Positions 1-8,396 of a DNA stretch of 64,000 nucleotides are shown here, piece by piece. The notes beneath the pieces are model-generated. The model did no database searches, was not told where the DNA came from, and saw only the letters and a list, made by a program, of their open reading frames with translations. Both the position numbers and the translations under genes were made by a program. Every line of letters starts with the position of its first letter. The first letter of the stretch is position 1. The DNA lies in NCBI RefSeq assembly GCF_000687935.1, contig NZ_JHZZ01000001.1, forward strand, positions 2,130,001-2,194,000, written 5' to 3'. The DNA comes from Polaribacter sp. Hel_I_88 (GTDB lineage Bacteria; Bacteroidota; Bacteroidia; Flavobacteriales; Flavobacteriaceae).

Positions 1-143
1 ATTATAATTTCATATTCTAAACTATCATTGGCAATAACTACAGTTTCTTCTTTTGCTGCTGTATTATTTAAGTTTGATGAACCACAGGCATAAAATAAGA
101 TTCCGATTGTAAATATAAAAAGTAGTTGTCTTAAAAGTTTCAT
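1..143 (-). CDS. Lipoprotein, N-terminal part (cut by window edge)
   Basis: The ATG at 143 opens a minus-strand frame that runs off the left edge, so only about 47 residues are visible. The N-terminus is a lipoprotein signal peptide: a charged start (MKLLRQ), a hydrophobic core and the lipobox FYACGSS with Cys at about residue 20. After it comes a short linker and the segment IANDSLEYEIII. From memory this segment resembles the start of DUF6146-type Bacteroidota lipoproteins; this is a tentative match on little sequence. A TAnnTTTG -7 box lies about 40 bases upstream. No function can be assigned. Confidence 0.7.
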   Translation of the reverse strand, partial: MKLLRQLLFIFTIGILFYACGSSNLNNTAAKEETVVIANDSLEYEII

Positions 144-184
144 AAGTATGTTTTTAAATTAATGAGTTTTTTTAATTAATAGCT

Positions 185-192
185 CAAAAATA
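185..192 (-). promoter_or_regulatory. -7 promoter box for the partial lipoprotein
   Basis: On the minus strand the sequence reads TATTTTTG, an exact match to the Bacteroidota -7 consensus TAnnTTTG. It would give a leader of roughly 38 bases before the ATG at 143. No clear -33 TTTG is seen, so this is moderate evidence only. Confidence 0.4.
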
Positions 193-333
193 GTGTAGTA
201 TTCTTGTTTGTAAAAGTAATAATGAGTGAACGCAGCTTTTTATTGAGTAAACTAAAAAAGTCATATAAAAATTATTGTAAAATATAACGATTTTAATTCT
301 ATTAATATTAATTTTAAAGCTTAAAATATTTAT

Positions 334-1680
334 ATGAAATATAAATTTATTGCTTTGCTATTATTGTGTGTTTTTTTTTCTTGTGATGTAAAAAACGCAG
401 ATTCAACTTCCTATTCAATTTTAAAAGAACAAGATAGAGCTTCTTTAAAAGACGAACTTTTAGAAGATAGATTTACCAACCTGCTTCCAGAATTAATGGA
501 CAAAGCCAATATTGATATGTGGCTTTTAATTTCTAGAGAATATAATGAAGACCCAATTTTAAAAACGATGTTGCCTGCAACTTGGTTAAATGCAAGAAGA
601 AGAACTATTATCGTTTTTTATCGAAATAAAGAAAAAAATACGTTAGAAAGATTGGCTGTTGCAAGATATGATATTGGCAAAAGCATAAAATCTGCTTGGG
701 ATAAAGAAAAAGAACCTAACCAATGGAAAGCACTTGCAGATATTATAAAAGAGAGAAATCCGCAGAAAATAGGGCTAAATATATCTAAACATTTTGCGTT
801 GGCTGATGGTTTGGTAAAAACAGATTATGATGAATTCGTTGAAAATTTACAAGAAGAATTTAGCGACAAACTAGTATCCGCAGAAAAATTAGGTATTGCT
901 TGGATAGAAACCAGAACTGAAAAAGAATTAGCATTATTCAGAGATTTGGTAAAAATTACCCATGATATTATTGATGAAACTTTTTCCGAAAAAACTATTA
1001 TTCCTGGAGAAACAACCACAGAAGATTTAGTTTGGTATTTGCGCCAAAAAGTGACTGATTTAGGGTTGGAAACTTGGTTTCATCCAACAATTGATGTACA
1101 GAGAAATAACGAAGCTTTAAAATCTCATATTGAATCTTTTTCTAAAGCAAAAGATGAGAAAGTAATTCAGAAAGGAGATTTACTACATTGCGATTTTGGC
1201 ATCACTTACATTGGTCTTAATACAGACTGTCAACAACATGCGTATGTTTTAAAAGATGATGAAACTGAGATTCCTCAATTTTTAAAAGAAGCTTTCAAAA
1301 AAGGAAACCGTGTACAAGATATTTTAACCAATAACATGAAAGCTAGTGTAACTGGAAATGAAATTTTGGCGAAATCCTTATCACAAGCAAAAAGCGAAGG
1401 TTTAAAACCATCAATCTATACACATCCTTTAGGAAAATATGGACATTCTGCAGGAACTACAATTGGTATGTGGGATTCTCAAGATGGTGTTCCTTATACT
1501 GGCGATTATCCACTTCAAAAAAATACGGCTTACGCTATTGAATTAAACACAACCGTTTTTATCAAAGAATGGAATAAAGACATTAGAATTATGTTAGAAG
1601 AAGCTGGTTTTTTTGGTGATAATACTTTCGAATATGTAAACGAAAGACAAACTGCTATAAAACCCATCAAATTCAACTAA
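334..1680 (+). CDS. M24 family metallopeptidase, lipoprotein (Xaa-Pro aminopeptidase-like)
   Basis: A 448-residue protein with a lipoprotein signal (LLLLCVFFSC, Cys 17), so it is probably membrane-anchored in the envelope. Residues about 45-200 form the creatinase-type N-terminal domain and about 205-445 the pita-bread M24 catalytic domain. All expected metal ligands can be seen: Asp in LHCDFG (about 287), Asp in LNTDCQQHAYVL, His in GKYGHSAG, Glu in AIELNT and Glu in MLEEAGFF. The family removes N-terminal residues from peptides, often before proline; the exact substrate is not predictable. The stop codon abuts the ATG of tag, so the two genes are probably co-transcribed. Confidence 0.85.
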   Translation: MKYKFIALLLLCVFFSCDVKNADSTSYSILKEQDRASLKDELLEDRFTNLLPELMDKANIDMWLLISREYNEDPILKTMLPATWLNARRRTIIVFYRNKEKNTLERLAVARYDIGKSIKSAWDKEKEPNQWKALADIIKERNPQKIGLNISKHFALADGLVKTDYDEFVENLQEEFSDKLVSAEKLGIAWIETRTEKELALFRDLVKITHDIIDETFSEKTIIPGETTTEDLVWYLRQKVTDLGLETWFHPTIDVQRNNEALKSHIESFSKAKDEKVIQKGDLLHCDFGITYIGLNTDCQQHAYVLKDDETEIPQFLKEAFKKGNRVQDILTNNMKASVTGNEILAKSLSQAKSEGLKPSIYTHPLGKYGHSAGTTIGMWDSQDGVPYTGDYPLQKNTAYAIELNTTVFIKEWNKDIRIMLEEAGFFGDNTFEYVNERQTAIKPIKFN

Positions 1681-2238
1681 ATGAAACAACGATGTTTTTG
1701 GGTTACAGATAGCAAGTTATATCAAGAATATCATGATCAAGAATGGGGAGAACCTGTTTATGATGATAAAATTTTATTTGAGTTTTTAATTTTAGAAACC
1801 TTTCAAGCTGGTGTAAGTTGGATAACTATTTTAAACAAAAGAGAAAATTTTAGAAAGGCTTTTGATAATTTCGACTATCAAAAAATAGCAAAATATCCTG
1901 AAAGTAAGTTTAATGAATTAATGCAAAATGCAGGCATTATCAGAAATAAATTAAAGATTAGAAGCGCTATTACAAACGCACAATTATTTATCGAAATTCA
2001 AAAAGAATTTGGTTCTTTCTCAAAGTTTCTTTGGAGTTATGTAGATAATACACCAATCATCAATCAATTTAAAAGTAGAGAAGAAGTACCAGCAACTTCT
2101 AAAATTTCTGATAAACTCTCTAAAGATTTAAAAAAAAGAGGATTCAAATTTACTGGCTCAACAATTATGTATGCTTATATGCAGGCTGTTGGAATGGTTA
2201 ATGATCATACAAAACAGTGTTTTAAATATCCAAATTGA
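1681..2238 (+). CDS. tag: DNA-3-methyladenine glycosylase I
   Basis: A 185-residue protein matching Tag over its whole length. It excises 3-methyladenine from alkylated DNA and so starts base excision repair in the cytoplasm. The zinc-binding set of the family is complete: Cys5 and His18 near the start, and His176 and Cys180 near the end (HTKQC). Glu39 in LILETFQAGVSW aligns with the base-recognising Glu38 of the E. coli enzyme. The gene starts directly after the stop of the M24 peptidase and its TGA overlaps the next ATG, so it sits inside a three-gene unit. Its partners are not repair genes. Confidence 0.93.
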   Translation: MKQRCFWVTDSKLYQEYHDQEWGEPVYDDKILFEFLILETFQAGVSWITILNKRENFRKAFDNFDYQKIAKYPESKFNELMQNAGIIRNKLKIRSAITNAQLFIEIQKEFGSFSKFLWSYVDNTPIINQFKSREEVPATSKISDKLSKDLKKRGFKFTGSTIMYAYMQAVGMVNDHTKQCFKYPN

Positions 2239-2999
2239 TGCAGATTTTAGAAGTTCCAAAAGAAGAGTTAAAACAAATTTTTGCTGTTTTTTTTAAAGAA
2301 GTTGTCTTTTTTATTTTCGCTGTTTTCTTTCTTTTTTTTGACGGTATTTACTTTAACGAAAATATTTTTGAGTCTCAAAATACTGTAAATGTTTTTATGA
2401 TTTTGGCTTTCTTAGCCATGTTTTACAAAGCCAACCCAAGAGTTAGAACGTTAATGATTATTGGTGTTGTTTTAGGATTTATTGGCGAACATTTCTTTTC
2501 CAGAATTTTGCACATGTATACTTATCGATTAGAAAATGTGCCACTTTATGTACCTTTTGGTCATGGAGTATTGTATGCCAGAATATTTAGGTTTAGCAAA
2601 GCATCCATCGTAAAAAAACATCAAAAAGCCATTGAATCTTTTTTAACATTGTTGATTGTTTTAATCGCTACTTTTTATTTAATAGCATTTTTTGATGTTT
2701 TTGGTTTCTTAATGACACTTGGCGTTTTTCTTATTCTTTGGATACAACCAAACCACAAACTTTTTTTCTTAACAATGTATATTTTAGTTGTGATTCTAGA
2801 AATTGGTGGTACAGCTTTTGGCGCTTGGAAATGGCCAGAAACAGCTTTTGGCGTTTTTGATTTTTTACCAAGTAACAATCCTCCAAGTGGTATTAGTTTT
2901 TTTTACTTTTTATTAGATATAGGGTGTTTTGTATTTTATATTACAATTCACAAAAAAGCTTGGAAAAGGCTAAAAAATATAAGAAAATTAAAACTTTGA
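2238..2999 (+). CDS. Polytopic membrane protein of unknown function
   Basis: About 253 residues with six or seven hydrophobic segments, for instance near residues 20-40, 50-65, 75-90, 130-155, 160-175 and 180-195, and a last one near 225-240. The tail KKAWKRLKNIRKLKL is basic and probably cytoplasmic. I chose the ATG at 2238, which overlaps the tag stop as TGATG and suggests translational coupling; a TTG one codon earlier is less likely. I do not recognise a family or catalytic motif. The conserved-looking loop SNNPPSG lies just before the last membrane segment. Confidence 0.75.
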   Translation: MQILEVPKEELKQIFAVFFKEVVFFIFAVFFLFFDGIYFNENIFESQNTVNVFMILAFLAMFYKANPRVRTLMIIGVVLGFIGEHFFSRILHMYTYRLENVPLYVPFGHGVLYARIFRFSKASIVKKHQKAIESFLTLLIVLIATFYLIAFFDVFGFLMTLGVFLILWIQPNHKLFFLTMYILVVILEIGGTAFGAWKWPETAFGVFDFLPSNNPPSGISFFYFLLDIGCFVFYITIHKKAWKRLKNIRKLKL

Positions 3000-3112
3000 A
3001 TTTCTTATTTATAAAAAAATGAGTAATTTTTTTTACAAAAAGAATAGTAACAAGTTATTTTAACCCTATTTGATGAAGTAATTTATCCGAAGAAAAATTA
3101 CATAGAATCAAT

Positions 3113-3319
3113 TTAATTCCCGAAAATAAAACGGATTGCAACAAAAACAGCAATAATTAATCCACCATAAATAAGCACATTTTTTCCTGCATTTTTATAA
3201 TAACGAGCGTGGTTTTTAGTATCTTTTTTATAACTCCAAACTATTAAAGTTCCAAAAGCCAATACAAAAAAGATGATAAAAATTATTCTTCCAGTGGTAA
3301 AATATGCAGCTAAAAACAT
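3113..3319 (-). CDS. Small two-helix membrane protein
   Basis: A 68-residue protein with two predicted membrane helices (about 9-29 and 46-65). A basic loop (SYKKDTKNHARYYKNAGK) between them favours a hairpin with both ends outside. Short proteins of this shape are common and uncharacterised in Flavobacteriaceae. It stands alone, with a -7 box 41 bases upstream. Codon use matches its neighbours, so I take it as a real gene, but no function is visible. Confidence 0.7.
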   Translation of the reverse strand: MFLAAYFTTGRIIFIIFFVLAFGTLIVWSYKKDTKNHARYYKNAGKNVLIYGGLIIAVFVAIRFIFGN

Positions 3320-3359
3320 CTTTTTAAATTCTTTATAAGTTTTGAATTACTCAACTTTA

Positions 3360-3367
3360 CAAACCTA
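3360..3367 (-). promoter_or_regulatory. -7 promoter box for the small membrane protein
   Basis: The minus strand reads TAGGTTTG, an exact TAnnTTTG match, giving a leader of about 37 bases to the ATG at 3319. Confidence 0.4.
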
Positions 3368-3564
3368 TAAATATTCGTAAAGTTTCTATATATTGTTACT
3401 TGCAAAATTACGAATAAATCAAAGAATTTTATCTTTTATAATCGATAAAAAAAAATTATAACGTCTTTGCGAAGCATTTAATTCCGATTTTTTTTCGGTA
3501 ATAAATGCTGAAGCAATCTTTTAGTAAAAATCACAAAATTAAAATTATAAAATAACAACTAATA

Positions 3565-3951
3565 ATGAAAAACAACATAGCAGCAGTTCATGCATTTCAC
3601 ACAGCTTTCAAATTAAATATTCAAAATAAACCAACAATTAATATTTCTGATGAGAGAAAAAAGTTGCGTTTTGAGTTGATGAAAGAGGAAAACGAAGAGT
3701 ATTTAGAAGCCGCTCAAAATAACGATTTGGTAGAAGTTGCAGATGCTTTGGGAGATATGTTATATATTCTTTGTGGCACAATCATAGAGCATGGAATGCA
3801 AGATAAAATAGAGGAAGTTTTTAATGAAATTCAACGTTCTAACATGAGCAAATTGGGCGAAGATGGCAAACCAATTTATAGAGAAGATGGTAAAGTTTTA
3901 AAAGGACCAAATTACTTTAAACCAGATTTTAGCAAGATTTTGGAAGAATAA
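3565..3951 (+). CDS. MazG-like / PRA-PH type nucleoside triphosphate pyrophosphohydrolase
   Basis: A 128-residue all-alpha protein of the MazG/HisE (PRA-PH) superfamily, which splits nucleoside triphosphates into monophosphate and pyrophosphate. The metal-binding signature is present as an acidic helix LMKEENEEYLEA (about residues 39-50) followed by EVADALGDMLYIL (about 57-69), the family's ExxE...ExxD pattern. The C-terminal YFKPDFSKIL is the usual tail of this group. It is probably a house-cleaning or phage-related nucleotide hydrolase; the substrate is not predictable. It converges on the arsenic operon, with a shared terminator between them. Confidence 0.82.
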   Translation: MKNNIAAVHAFHTAFKLNIQNKPTINISDERKKLRFELMKEENEEYLEAAQNNDLVEVADALGDMLYILCGTIIEHGMQDKIEEVFNEIQRSNMSKLGEDGKPIYREDGKVLKGPNYFKPDFSKILEE

Positions 3952-3990
3952 GGAGTTCGATTTTCTAAAATTTCATCAAACTAAAAAAAG

Positions 3991-4043
3991 AAACCTTTGT
4001 GCATTAAAATTTACGTTTTGCAAATTTTAATGCAGAAAGGTTT
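3991..4043. terminator. Bidirectional terminator between convergent genes
   Basis: Two 22-base arms (3991-4012 and 4022-4043) pair with a single mismatch around a 9-base loop, with A-rich and T-rich flanks. The position is midway between the stops of the MazG-like gene and acr3, so it can end transcription from both sides. Confidence 0.85.
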
Positions 4044-4078
4044 TTATATAAAACCGCTAAACTTTAAAAACAAAAAGC

Positions 4079-5119
4079 TTAGGATTTAATATTTTTAAAA
4101 TACTTTTTTCGCAACCAAAAGGAAACTTTTACCAACAAAATTAGCGCTGGCACTTCTACTAAAGGGCCAATTACACCTGCAAAAGCTTGTCCAGAATTTA
4201 ATCCAAAAACTGCAATAGCTACAGCAATTGCCAATTCAAAATTATTTCCTGCTGCAGTAAATGCAACAGAGGCAGTTTTATCATACTCAGCTCCTGACGC
4301 TTTTGTAAAGAAAAAGCCGATGATAAACATCAATATAAAATAGATTAATAAAGGAACTGCAATAATTAAAACATCCATTGGTATTTTTACAATTAACTCA
4401 CCTTTTAAAGAAAACATCACTACAATTGTAAATAAAAGTGCAATTAATGTCATTGGAGAAATGGTTGGAATAAATTTAGTTGTATACCAATCTTCACCTT
4501 TTAACTTTACTAAAATTAATCTACTTAAAATTCCCATTAAAAAGGGAATTCCTAAATAAATAGCAACACTTTCTGCGATGGTTGCAATTGAAATATCTAC
4601 AATAGCACCTTCAAAACCAAAATAAGGTGGAAGTACTGTTATAAAAATCCAAGCATAAAAACTATAGGCAAAAACTTGAAAAATACTATTTAAAGCAACC
4701 AAACCTGCACCATATTCGCTACTTCCTCCAGCAAGATCGTTCCAAACTAAAACCATAGCAATACATCTTGCCAAACCAATTAGAATTAGACCAACCATAT
4801 ATTCTGGATACTCTCGTAAAAACGTAATAGCCAAAATAAACATTAAAACAGGACCAATAATCCAATTTAAAATTAATGAAATAGAAAGTATTTTGGTGTT
4901 CTTAAAAACTTTTGGCAATAAAGCATAATTTACTTTTGCCAAAGGTGGATACATCATTAAAATTAATCCAATTGCAATTGGAATATTTGTAGAACCATTA
5001 CTAAATGAATTGATAATATTCGGAAAAGTCGGAATAAAATAACCTAAACCAACTCCAAAAGCCATCGCAACAAAAATCCATAAAGTTAAATTCTTATCTA
5101 AAAAACTTAGTTTTTTCAT
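4079..5119 (-). CDS. acr3: Arsenite efflux permease, ACR3 family
   Basis: A 346-residue integral membrane protein with about ten hydrophobic segments. It matches the ACR3 (bile acid/arsenite transporter superfamily) family, which exports arsenite using the proton motive force. The conserved Cys of the fourth membrane segment, needed for As(III) transport in characterised ACR3 proteins, is present in [18 protein letters not shown], and the [15 protein letters not shown] motif near the end is also typical. It is the last gene of the ars operon, 15 bases downstream of the OsmC-like gene, and is followed by a strong terminator. Confidence 0.93.
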   Translation of the reverse strand: MKKLSFLDKNLTLWIFVAMAFGVGLGYFIPTFPNIINSFSNGSTNIPIAIGLILMMYPPLAKVNYALLPKVFKNTKILSISLILNWIIGPVLMFILAITFLREYPEYMVGLILIGLARCIAMVLVWNDLAGGSSEYGAGLVALNSIFQVFAYSFYAWIFITVLPPYFGFEGAIVDISIATIAESVAIYLGIPFLMGILSRLILVKLKGEDWYTTKFIPTISPMTLIALLFTIVVMFSLKGELIVKIPMDVLIIAVPLLIYFILMFIIGFFFTKASGAEYDKTASVAFTAAGNNFELAIAVAIAVFGLNSGQAFAGVIGPLVEVPALILLVKVSFWLRKKYFKNIKS

Positions 5120-5134
5120 ACTTACTTTTATTAA

Positions 5135-5542
5135 TTAAAACATTTTATTTTGCGAAACTACTCCATTTATGGTAGATGACAATTCTACAGTATTGTAGAT
5201 GGTACCAAATTTCTCGATATTTTTTTTTAGTAAAGAGATATTTAAGTTTTCATCAGTGCTGTAAATAATTAAATCGTAATTTATTTGATCCATTTTTAGA
5301 GGTTTCTCTATTCTTGTGGCAGTTACATTAACTTCTGCTTTTGAATAGGTAAACTTCATCATTCTAGAAAATCGCTCCACATTTTTTAGCATACAAGAAG
5401 CAAATGCTCCTAGAAAAAGTTCAGCAGGATTTGGTAATACTTGTGCAGATTCTGCAGTTGTTCCAAAAGCTATTTCACTTTGTTTTATCTGTATAGTTGC
5501 GTCTTTGTTTGAAATAGAAGCAGCTTTAATTTGGTATTCCAT
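5135..5542 (-). CDS. OsmC-like protein lacking the second catalytic cysteine
   Basis: A 135-residue OsmC/Ohr-fold protein. Family members reduce organic or hydroperoxides with two cysteines. The first is here (Cys50 in FLGAFASCMLKNVE), but the second position, usually in a CTVSNT-like motif, reads FGTIYNTV (Gly113), so the classical two-Cys peroxidase cycle cannot work as usual. It lies inside the ars operon between arsC and acr3, which suggests a thiol or stress role linked to arsenic. This is an inference from context. Confidence 0.82.
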   Translation of the reverse strand: MEYQIKAASISNKDATIQIKQSEIAFGTTAESAQVLPNPAELFLGAFASCMLKNVERFSRMMKFTYSKAEVNVTATRIEKPLKMDQINYDLIIYSTDENLNISLLKKNIEKFGTIYNTVELSSTINGVVSQNKMF

Positions 5543-5583
5543 AAATACTTTTTAAGTAGATAAATGTTTAAAAAAAGTTATTA

Positions 5584-6213
5584 TTAATTTATTTCTGAAA
5601 AAACGTAAAATAATTCAGTGGCAATTTGTAAACTTCTTTCTTTGTATTTTTCAGCTTGTTGAGGAGTGCTATCAAAAGCCTTTGGATCTTCAAAAGTAAT
5701 AGGAATACGTTTTTCTGCACCTGCAATAAATGGACAACCACCATCTGCTTGCGAGCAAGTCATAATTGCAGCAAAGTTAGCTTTTGGATTAAAATCGTCA
5801 TCTAATTTTTTTGAAAATCCAATTACTGGGTGTTCATTATCTGCAAATTTAATACTATAAACAGGATTGTCATTTTTAGAAAGCTGCTGTATTTGAAAAC
5901 CCGAATTTATTAAAGTTTCAGCAGCCATAGGGAAAAGAGCAGTTGCTTCTGTGCCTCCAGAATAACAAAAAACGTTTTTAATGTTAAAATAAGTTGCCAT
6001 TGTTTGTGCCCAAACTTGCGATAAATGGCTTCTTCTTGAATTGTGTGTACAAATAAAATTAAGTCTAATTTCTTCTTGATGATCAACTTTATGTTGTATA
6101 AAATCAATTAAAGGTTGTAAAATAGTTTTACGCTCTTCAGTTATAGTTGCAGGTTGCAACCCTTTTATAATATTTTCTATTTCTAAAAATAAGTTTGTTT
6201 TTGTTGATTCCAT
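5584..6213 (-). CDS. arsC: Arsenate reductase, low-molecular-weight phosphatase type (thioredoxin-coupled)
   Basis: A 209-residue protein with an N-terminal helical extension (about 1-48) before the LMW-PTP fold. The nucleophile loop is CTHNSRR (Cys55, Arg61; Cx5R). A second pair, Cys153 and Cys160 in TCSQADGGCP, has the seven-residue spacing of Cys82/Cys89 in S. aureus ArsC, which pass the disulfide to thioredoxin. It reduces arsenate to arsenite for export by the downstream Acr3. The N-terminal extension makes it longer than the usual 130-140 residues, a form I associate with Bacteroidota. Confidence 0.9.
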   Translation of the reverse strand: MESTKTNLFLEIENIIKGLQPATITEERKTILQPLIDFIQHKVDHQEEIRLNFICTHNSRRSHLSQVWAQTMATYFNIKNVFCYSGGTEATALFPMAAETLINSGFQIQQLSKNDNPVYSIKFADNEHPVIGFSKKLDDDFNPKANFAAIMTCSQADGGCPFIAGAEKRIPITFEDPKAFDSTPQQAEKYKERSLQIATELFYVFSEIN

Positions 6214-6234
6214 TTTTTTAAATTATTCGTTAGT

Positions 6235-6702
6235 TTAACAACAACCACTTCCAGGTGCACAAGAATTTGCAACAGGAATTTCAGAAATCTTTATTTTTTT
6301 CTTTTCTGTAGGAATTCCACAAGCATCTTTTGCCAAACAATCTGTTTTCTTGTTAGTTAACAAGAAGTTTTTTCCGTCAAATTCTAAACCAAATTTTCCT
6401 ATAGTTTCTGCTTGATATTCAACTTCAATTTCAGCATCTTTTATATGTAACGTCTTTTCAGAAAGCTCAATAATATTAAATAATTTTTCTGGATGCAATC
6501 TGTGGTCATAATCATTTGCATTCCAAAGTTGAAAGTTTACAACTTCTTCCTTTCTTTCAACTCCTCCACAATCAATAAAATGTTTTGTTATTTTACCAAC
6601 TTCTGTAACATGAAAATGGTTAGGTACCAATGCTCCATTTGGTAATTTAAAAGCAATCGTTTCTAATTCTTGTAATGCGGATTTTACTTGTGATAATTTC
6701 AT
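6235..6702 (-). CDS. DUF6428-like ars-operon protein with Cys-rich tail
   Basis: About 155 residues from the ATG at 6702 (MKLSQVKSALQ). The longer frame starting at 6759 would overlap arsR and adds a basic stretch that I do not believe. The protein ends in NSCAPGSGCC and also has Cys in KTDCLAKDACGIP, giving a cluster of thiols suited to binding As(III) or another soft metal. It contains histidines in VPNHFHVTEVGKITKHF. From memory it fits the DUF6428 family, which occurs beside arsR in Bacteroidota. Its biochemical role is unknown; a metallochaperone or As-sensing accessory is only a guess. Confidence 0.78.
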   Translation of the reverse strand: MKLSQVKSALQELETIAFKLPNGALVPNHFHVTEVGKITKHFIDCGGVERKEEVVNFQLWNANDYDHRLHPEKLFNIIELSEKTLHIKDAEIEVEYQAETIGKFGLEFDGKNFLLTNKKTDCLAKDACGIPTEKKKIKISEIPVANSCAPGSGCC

Positions 6703-6749
6703 AATATATTTGTTTATTGCTATTTTACGATGAATAGATTTAAATTTTT

Positions 6750-7082
6750 TTAACAGCAATTTTGATCTTTGCTAAGATCTTGATTTAAAAATGCTAACAT
6801 TAAAGTTTTCATTTCAGTCCAATTTTCTTTGTGAATGCAATAGCAAACACTTGTGCCTTCAATATTTCCTTTGATGAGCCCTAGATTTTTAAGTTCTTTT
6901 AAATGTTGAGAAATGGTTGGTTGAGCCAAACCAATTTCATTTACTAAATCTCCACAAACACAAGAATCTATTTTAAATAAATGTTGAAGAATAGAAACTC
7001 TTGCAGGATGTCCAAAAACTTTTGCAAAAAGAGAAATTTTATTTTGTTGTTCTGTAAACATTTCGGTTTTGGTTAAACCCAT
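6750..7082 (-). CDS. arsR: ArsR-family metalloregulator
   Basis: A 110-residue winged helix-turn-helix repressor. Residues about 20-90 form the wHTH (FGHPARVSILQHL, then QPTISQHLKELKNLGLI as the recognition helix). The metal site CVCGDLV (Cys41, Cys43) matches the ELCVCDL motif of As(III)/Sb(III)-responsive ArsR proteins. An extra CC ends the protein. It is the first gene of the ars operon and probably represses it through the palindrome just upstream, being released by arsenite. Confidence 0.92.
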   Translation of the reverse strand: MGLTKTEMFTEQQNKISLFAKVFGHPARVSILQHLFKIDSCVCGDLVNEIGLAQPTISQHLKELKNLGLIKGNIEGTSVCYCIHKENWTEMKTLMLAFLNQDLSKDQNCC

Positions 7083-7101
7083 TTTTTTGCTATTAATTAT
7101 T

Positions 7102-7113
7102 ATATTGCAATAT
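7102..7113. promoter_or_regulatory. Probable ArsR operator
   Basis: ATATTGCAATAT is a perfect 12-base palindrome about 20 bases upstream of the arsR start. On the minus strand it overlaps TAATATTG, one mismatch from the -7 consensus. A repressor bound here would block the promoter, which fits autoregulation; the assignment to ArsR is inference. Confidence 0.55.
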
Positions 7114-7199
7114 TACGATTAATAAATAAATTATAAATATATTTATATGTTAAATTTATTATGATCTATAATTCTGAGTAAATGAATTTAGTAAAAAGT

Positions 7200-7649
7200 T
7201 TACTTTCTAACCACAAATATCTTATTCGTAATTTTCCAAACGTTCTTTATTTTTTGGAGTGATAAAATATCAACATAAGTTACCCTATCAACCCTCATAC
7301 TAATTTTTGCACTTGCTATTTCTGCATCAACAACATCAATATGTAAGATTTGTAAAGCACAATTTATAAGAATTTCTTCGGATAATTTTGCTCTATTCCC
7401 CCAAATTGGCATTAAGTCTTTAAAATACGCGTTTTTAAAACCAACTGTTTTATCGTTTTCTGTAATCGGAATTTTCATGGTTCCGTTTTCGGTATCAAAA
7501 GCTTTATTTAGTTTGTCAATATCTCTTTCAATATAACCATCGTAATAATTTTGGATGGTTTGTTGAATTTCATTAATTGGTGTAGTTTTTTCTTGACTAA
7601 AATTATGCAAACTAAAGCATAAAAGTAAAATGGTAGTATATTTAATCAT
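7200..7649 (-). CDS. Secreted NTF2/lumazine-binding-like protein
   Basis: A 149-residue protein with a cleavable signal peptide (MIKYTTILLLCFSLHNFSQ) and an NTF2-like cone fold typical of the putative lumazine-binding group: IQQTIQNYYDGYIERDIDKLNKAF at the start and a beta-rich second half ending KNVWKITNKIFVV. Such proteins often bind small ligands without being enzymes. It lies 54 bases downstream of the FGH-like gene on the same strand, so it may be a distal member of that operon or separate. No catalytic residues can be named. Confidence 0.72.
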   Translation of the reverse strand: MIKYTTILLLCFSLHNFSQEKTTPINEIQQTIQNYYDGYIERDIDKLNKAFDTENGTMKIPITENDKTVGFKNAYFKDLMPIWGNRAKLSEEILINCALQILHIDVVDAEIASAKISMRVDRVTYVDILSLQKIKNVWKITNKIFVVRK

Positions 7650-7703
7650 CTTATTTTTTTAAAGTTCTAATTTAACTAAATCTAAAATAAAAATAGAATT
7701 GTT

Positions 7704-8396
7704 TTAAAATTTGTTTCTTTTTAGAGCAGCAATAACATCAAACAAAATATTTTTTAAAACTTTTTGTGTGTTATTTTCTTCAGCATATTTCTGGTTGATT
7801 TCAATTTCGATTCCTACATAATTTTTAGGAAACTGCTTGCGTAAATAGGTGGTAAAGCCATCCATTTTGCCTAAATAAGGATAATTATATCGAACTTTAA
7901 ACTCATTAGTTTTAGTTCTTATTCCATCTTTTAAAAACGTGGATGCCTCTTTTTCTAAAAGATTTCTAGAATCAAATAACAAACCGATATCACAATTTCT
8001 TTTTACGCCATTTAAAACAGGTGTAAAAGAGTGAATAGAAAGATGAATTACAAGTTCGTTATTGTTGATGTATTTTGAAATTTTATTTTCAATTGAATTC
8101 CTGTAAGGCAAATAATGCTCATTAATAAGTTCTTTTTTTGCTGATAATGGCATGTCTTTTGTAAATTCTGAAAACAGATTTTTATGATGCAAAGATCTGT
8201 TTAACTCAATCAGTAATCTACTTGTTTTGCTAAAAGAAACAAAATTTGCTAATGGTTTTAAGTGATTAAAAAACTCCAAAGCCCCTAAATCAAATCCTCT
8301 ATGCGTTTTTAAAACATCTTGATGTTCTTCAAAATAAGAAGCATATTTTTGGGGAATTTCATTTCCTCCATGTTCGCAAGTAAGTATTAGTTTCAC
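7704..8396 (-). CDS. N-formylglutamate amidohydrolase-like hydrolase
   Basis: A 230-residue protein of the N-formylglutamate amidohydrolase family, metal-dependent hydrolases related to zinc carboxypeptidases. Visible motifs are the N-terminal CEHGGNEIP (His and Glu as likely metal ligands), THRGFDLGALEFF, LIELNRSLHH, and IHLSIHSFTP, which carries the later histidines. It overlaps the upstream GCS2 gene by four bases and forms a tight operon with it and a RimK-like ATP-grasp gene. In this setting its substrate is more likely an N-acyl or gamma-glutamyl-type amide made or modified by those ligases than free N-formylglutamate. Confidence 0.82.
   Translation of the reverse strand: MKLILTCEHGGNEIPQKYASYFEEHQDVLKTHRGFDLGALEFFNHLKPLANFVSFSKTSRLLIELNRSLHHKNLFSEFTKDMPLSAKKELINEHYLPYRNSIENKISKYINNNELVIHLSIHSFTPVLNGVKRNCDIGLLFDSRNLLEKEASTFLKDGIRTKTNEFKVRYNYPYLGKMDGFTTYLRKQFPKNYVGIEIEINQKYAEENNTQKVLKNILFDVIAALKRNKF

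Noticed and set aside
6703..6759. Longer N-terminus for the DUF6428-like protein
   Set aside because: It overlaps arsR and reads as a basic, unlikely extension; MKLSQ at 6702 is the natural start.
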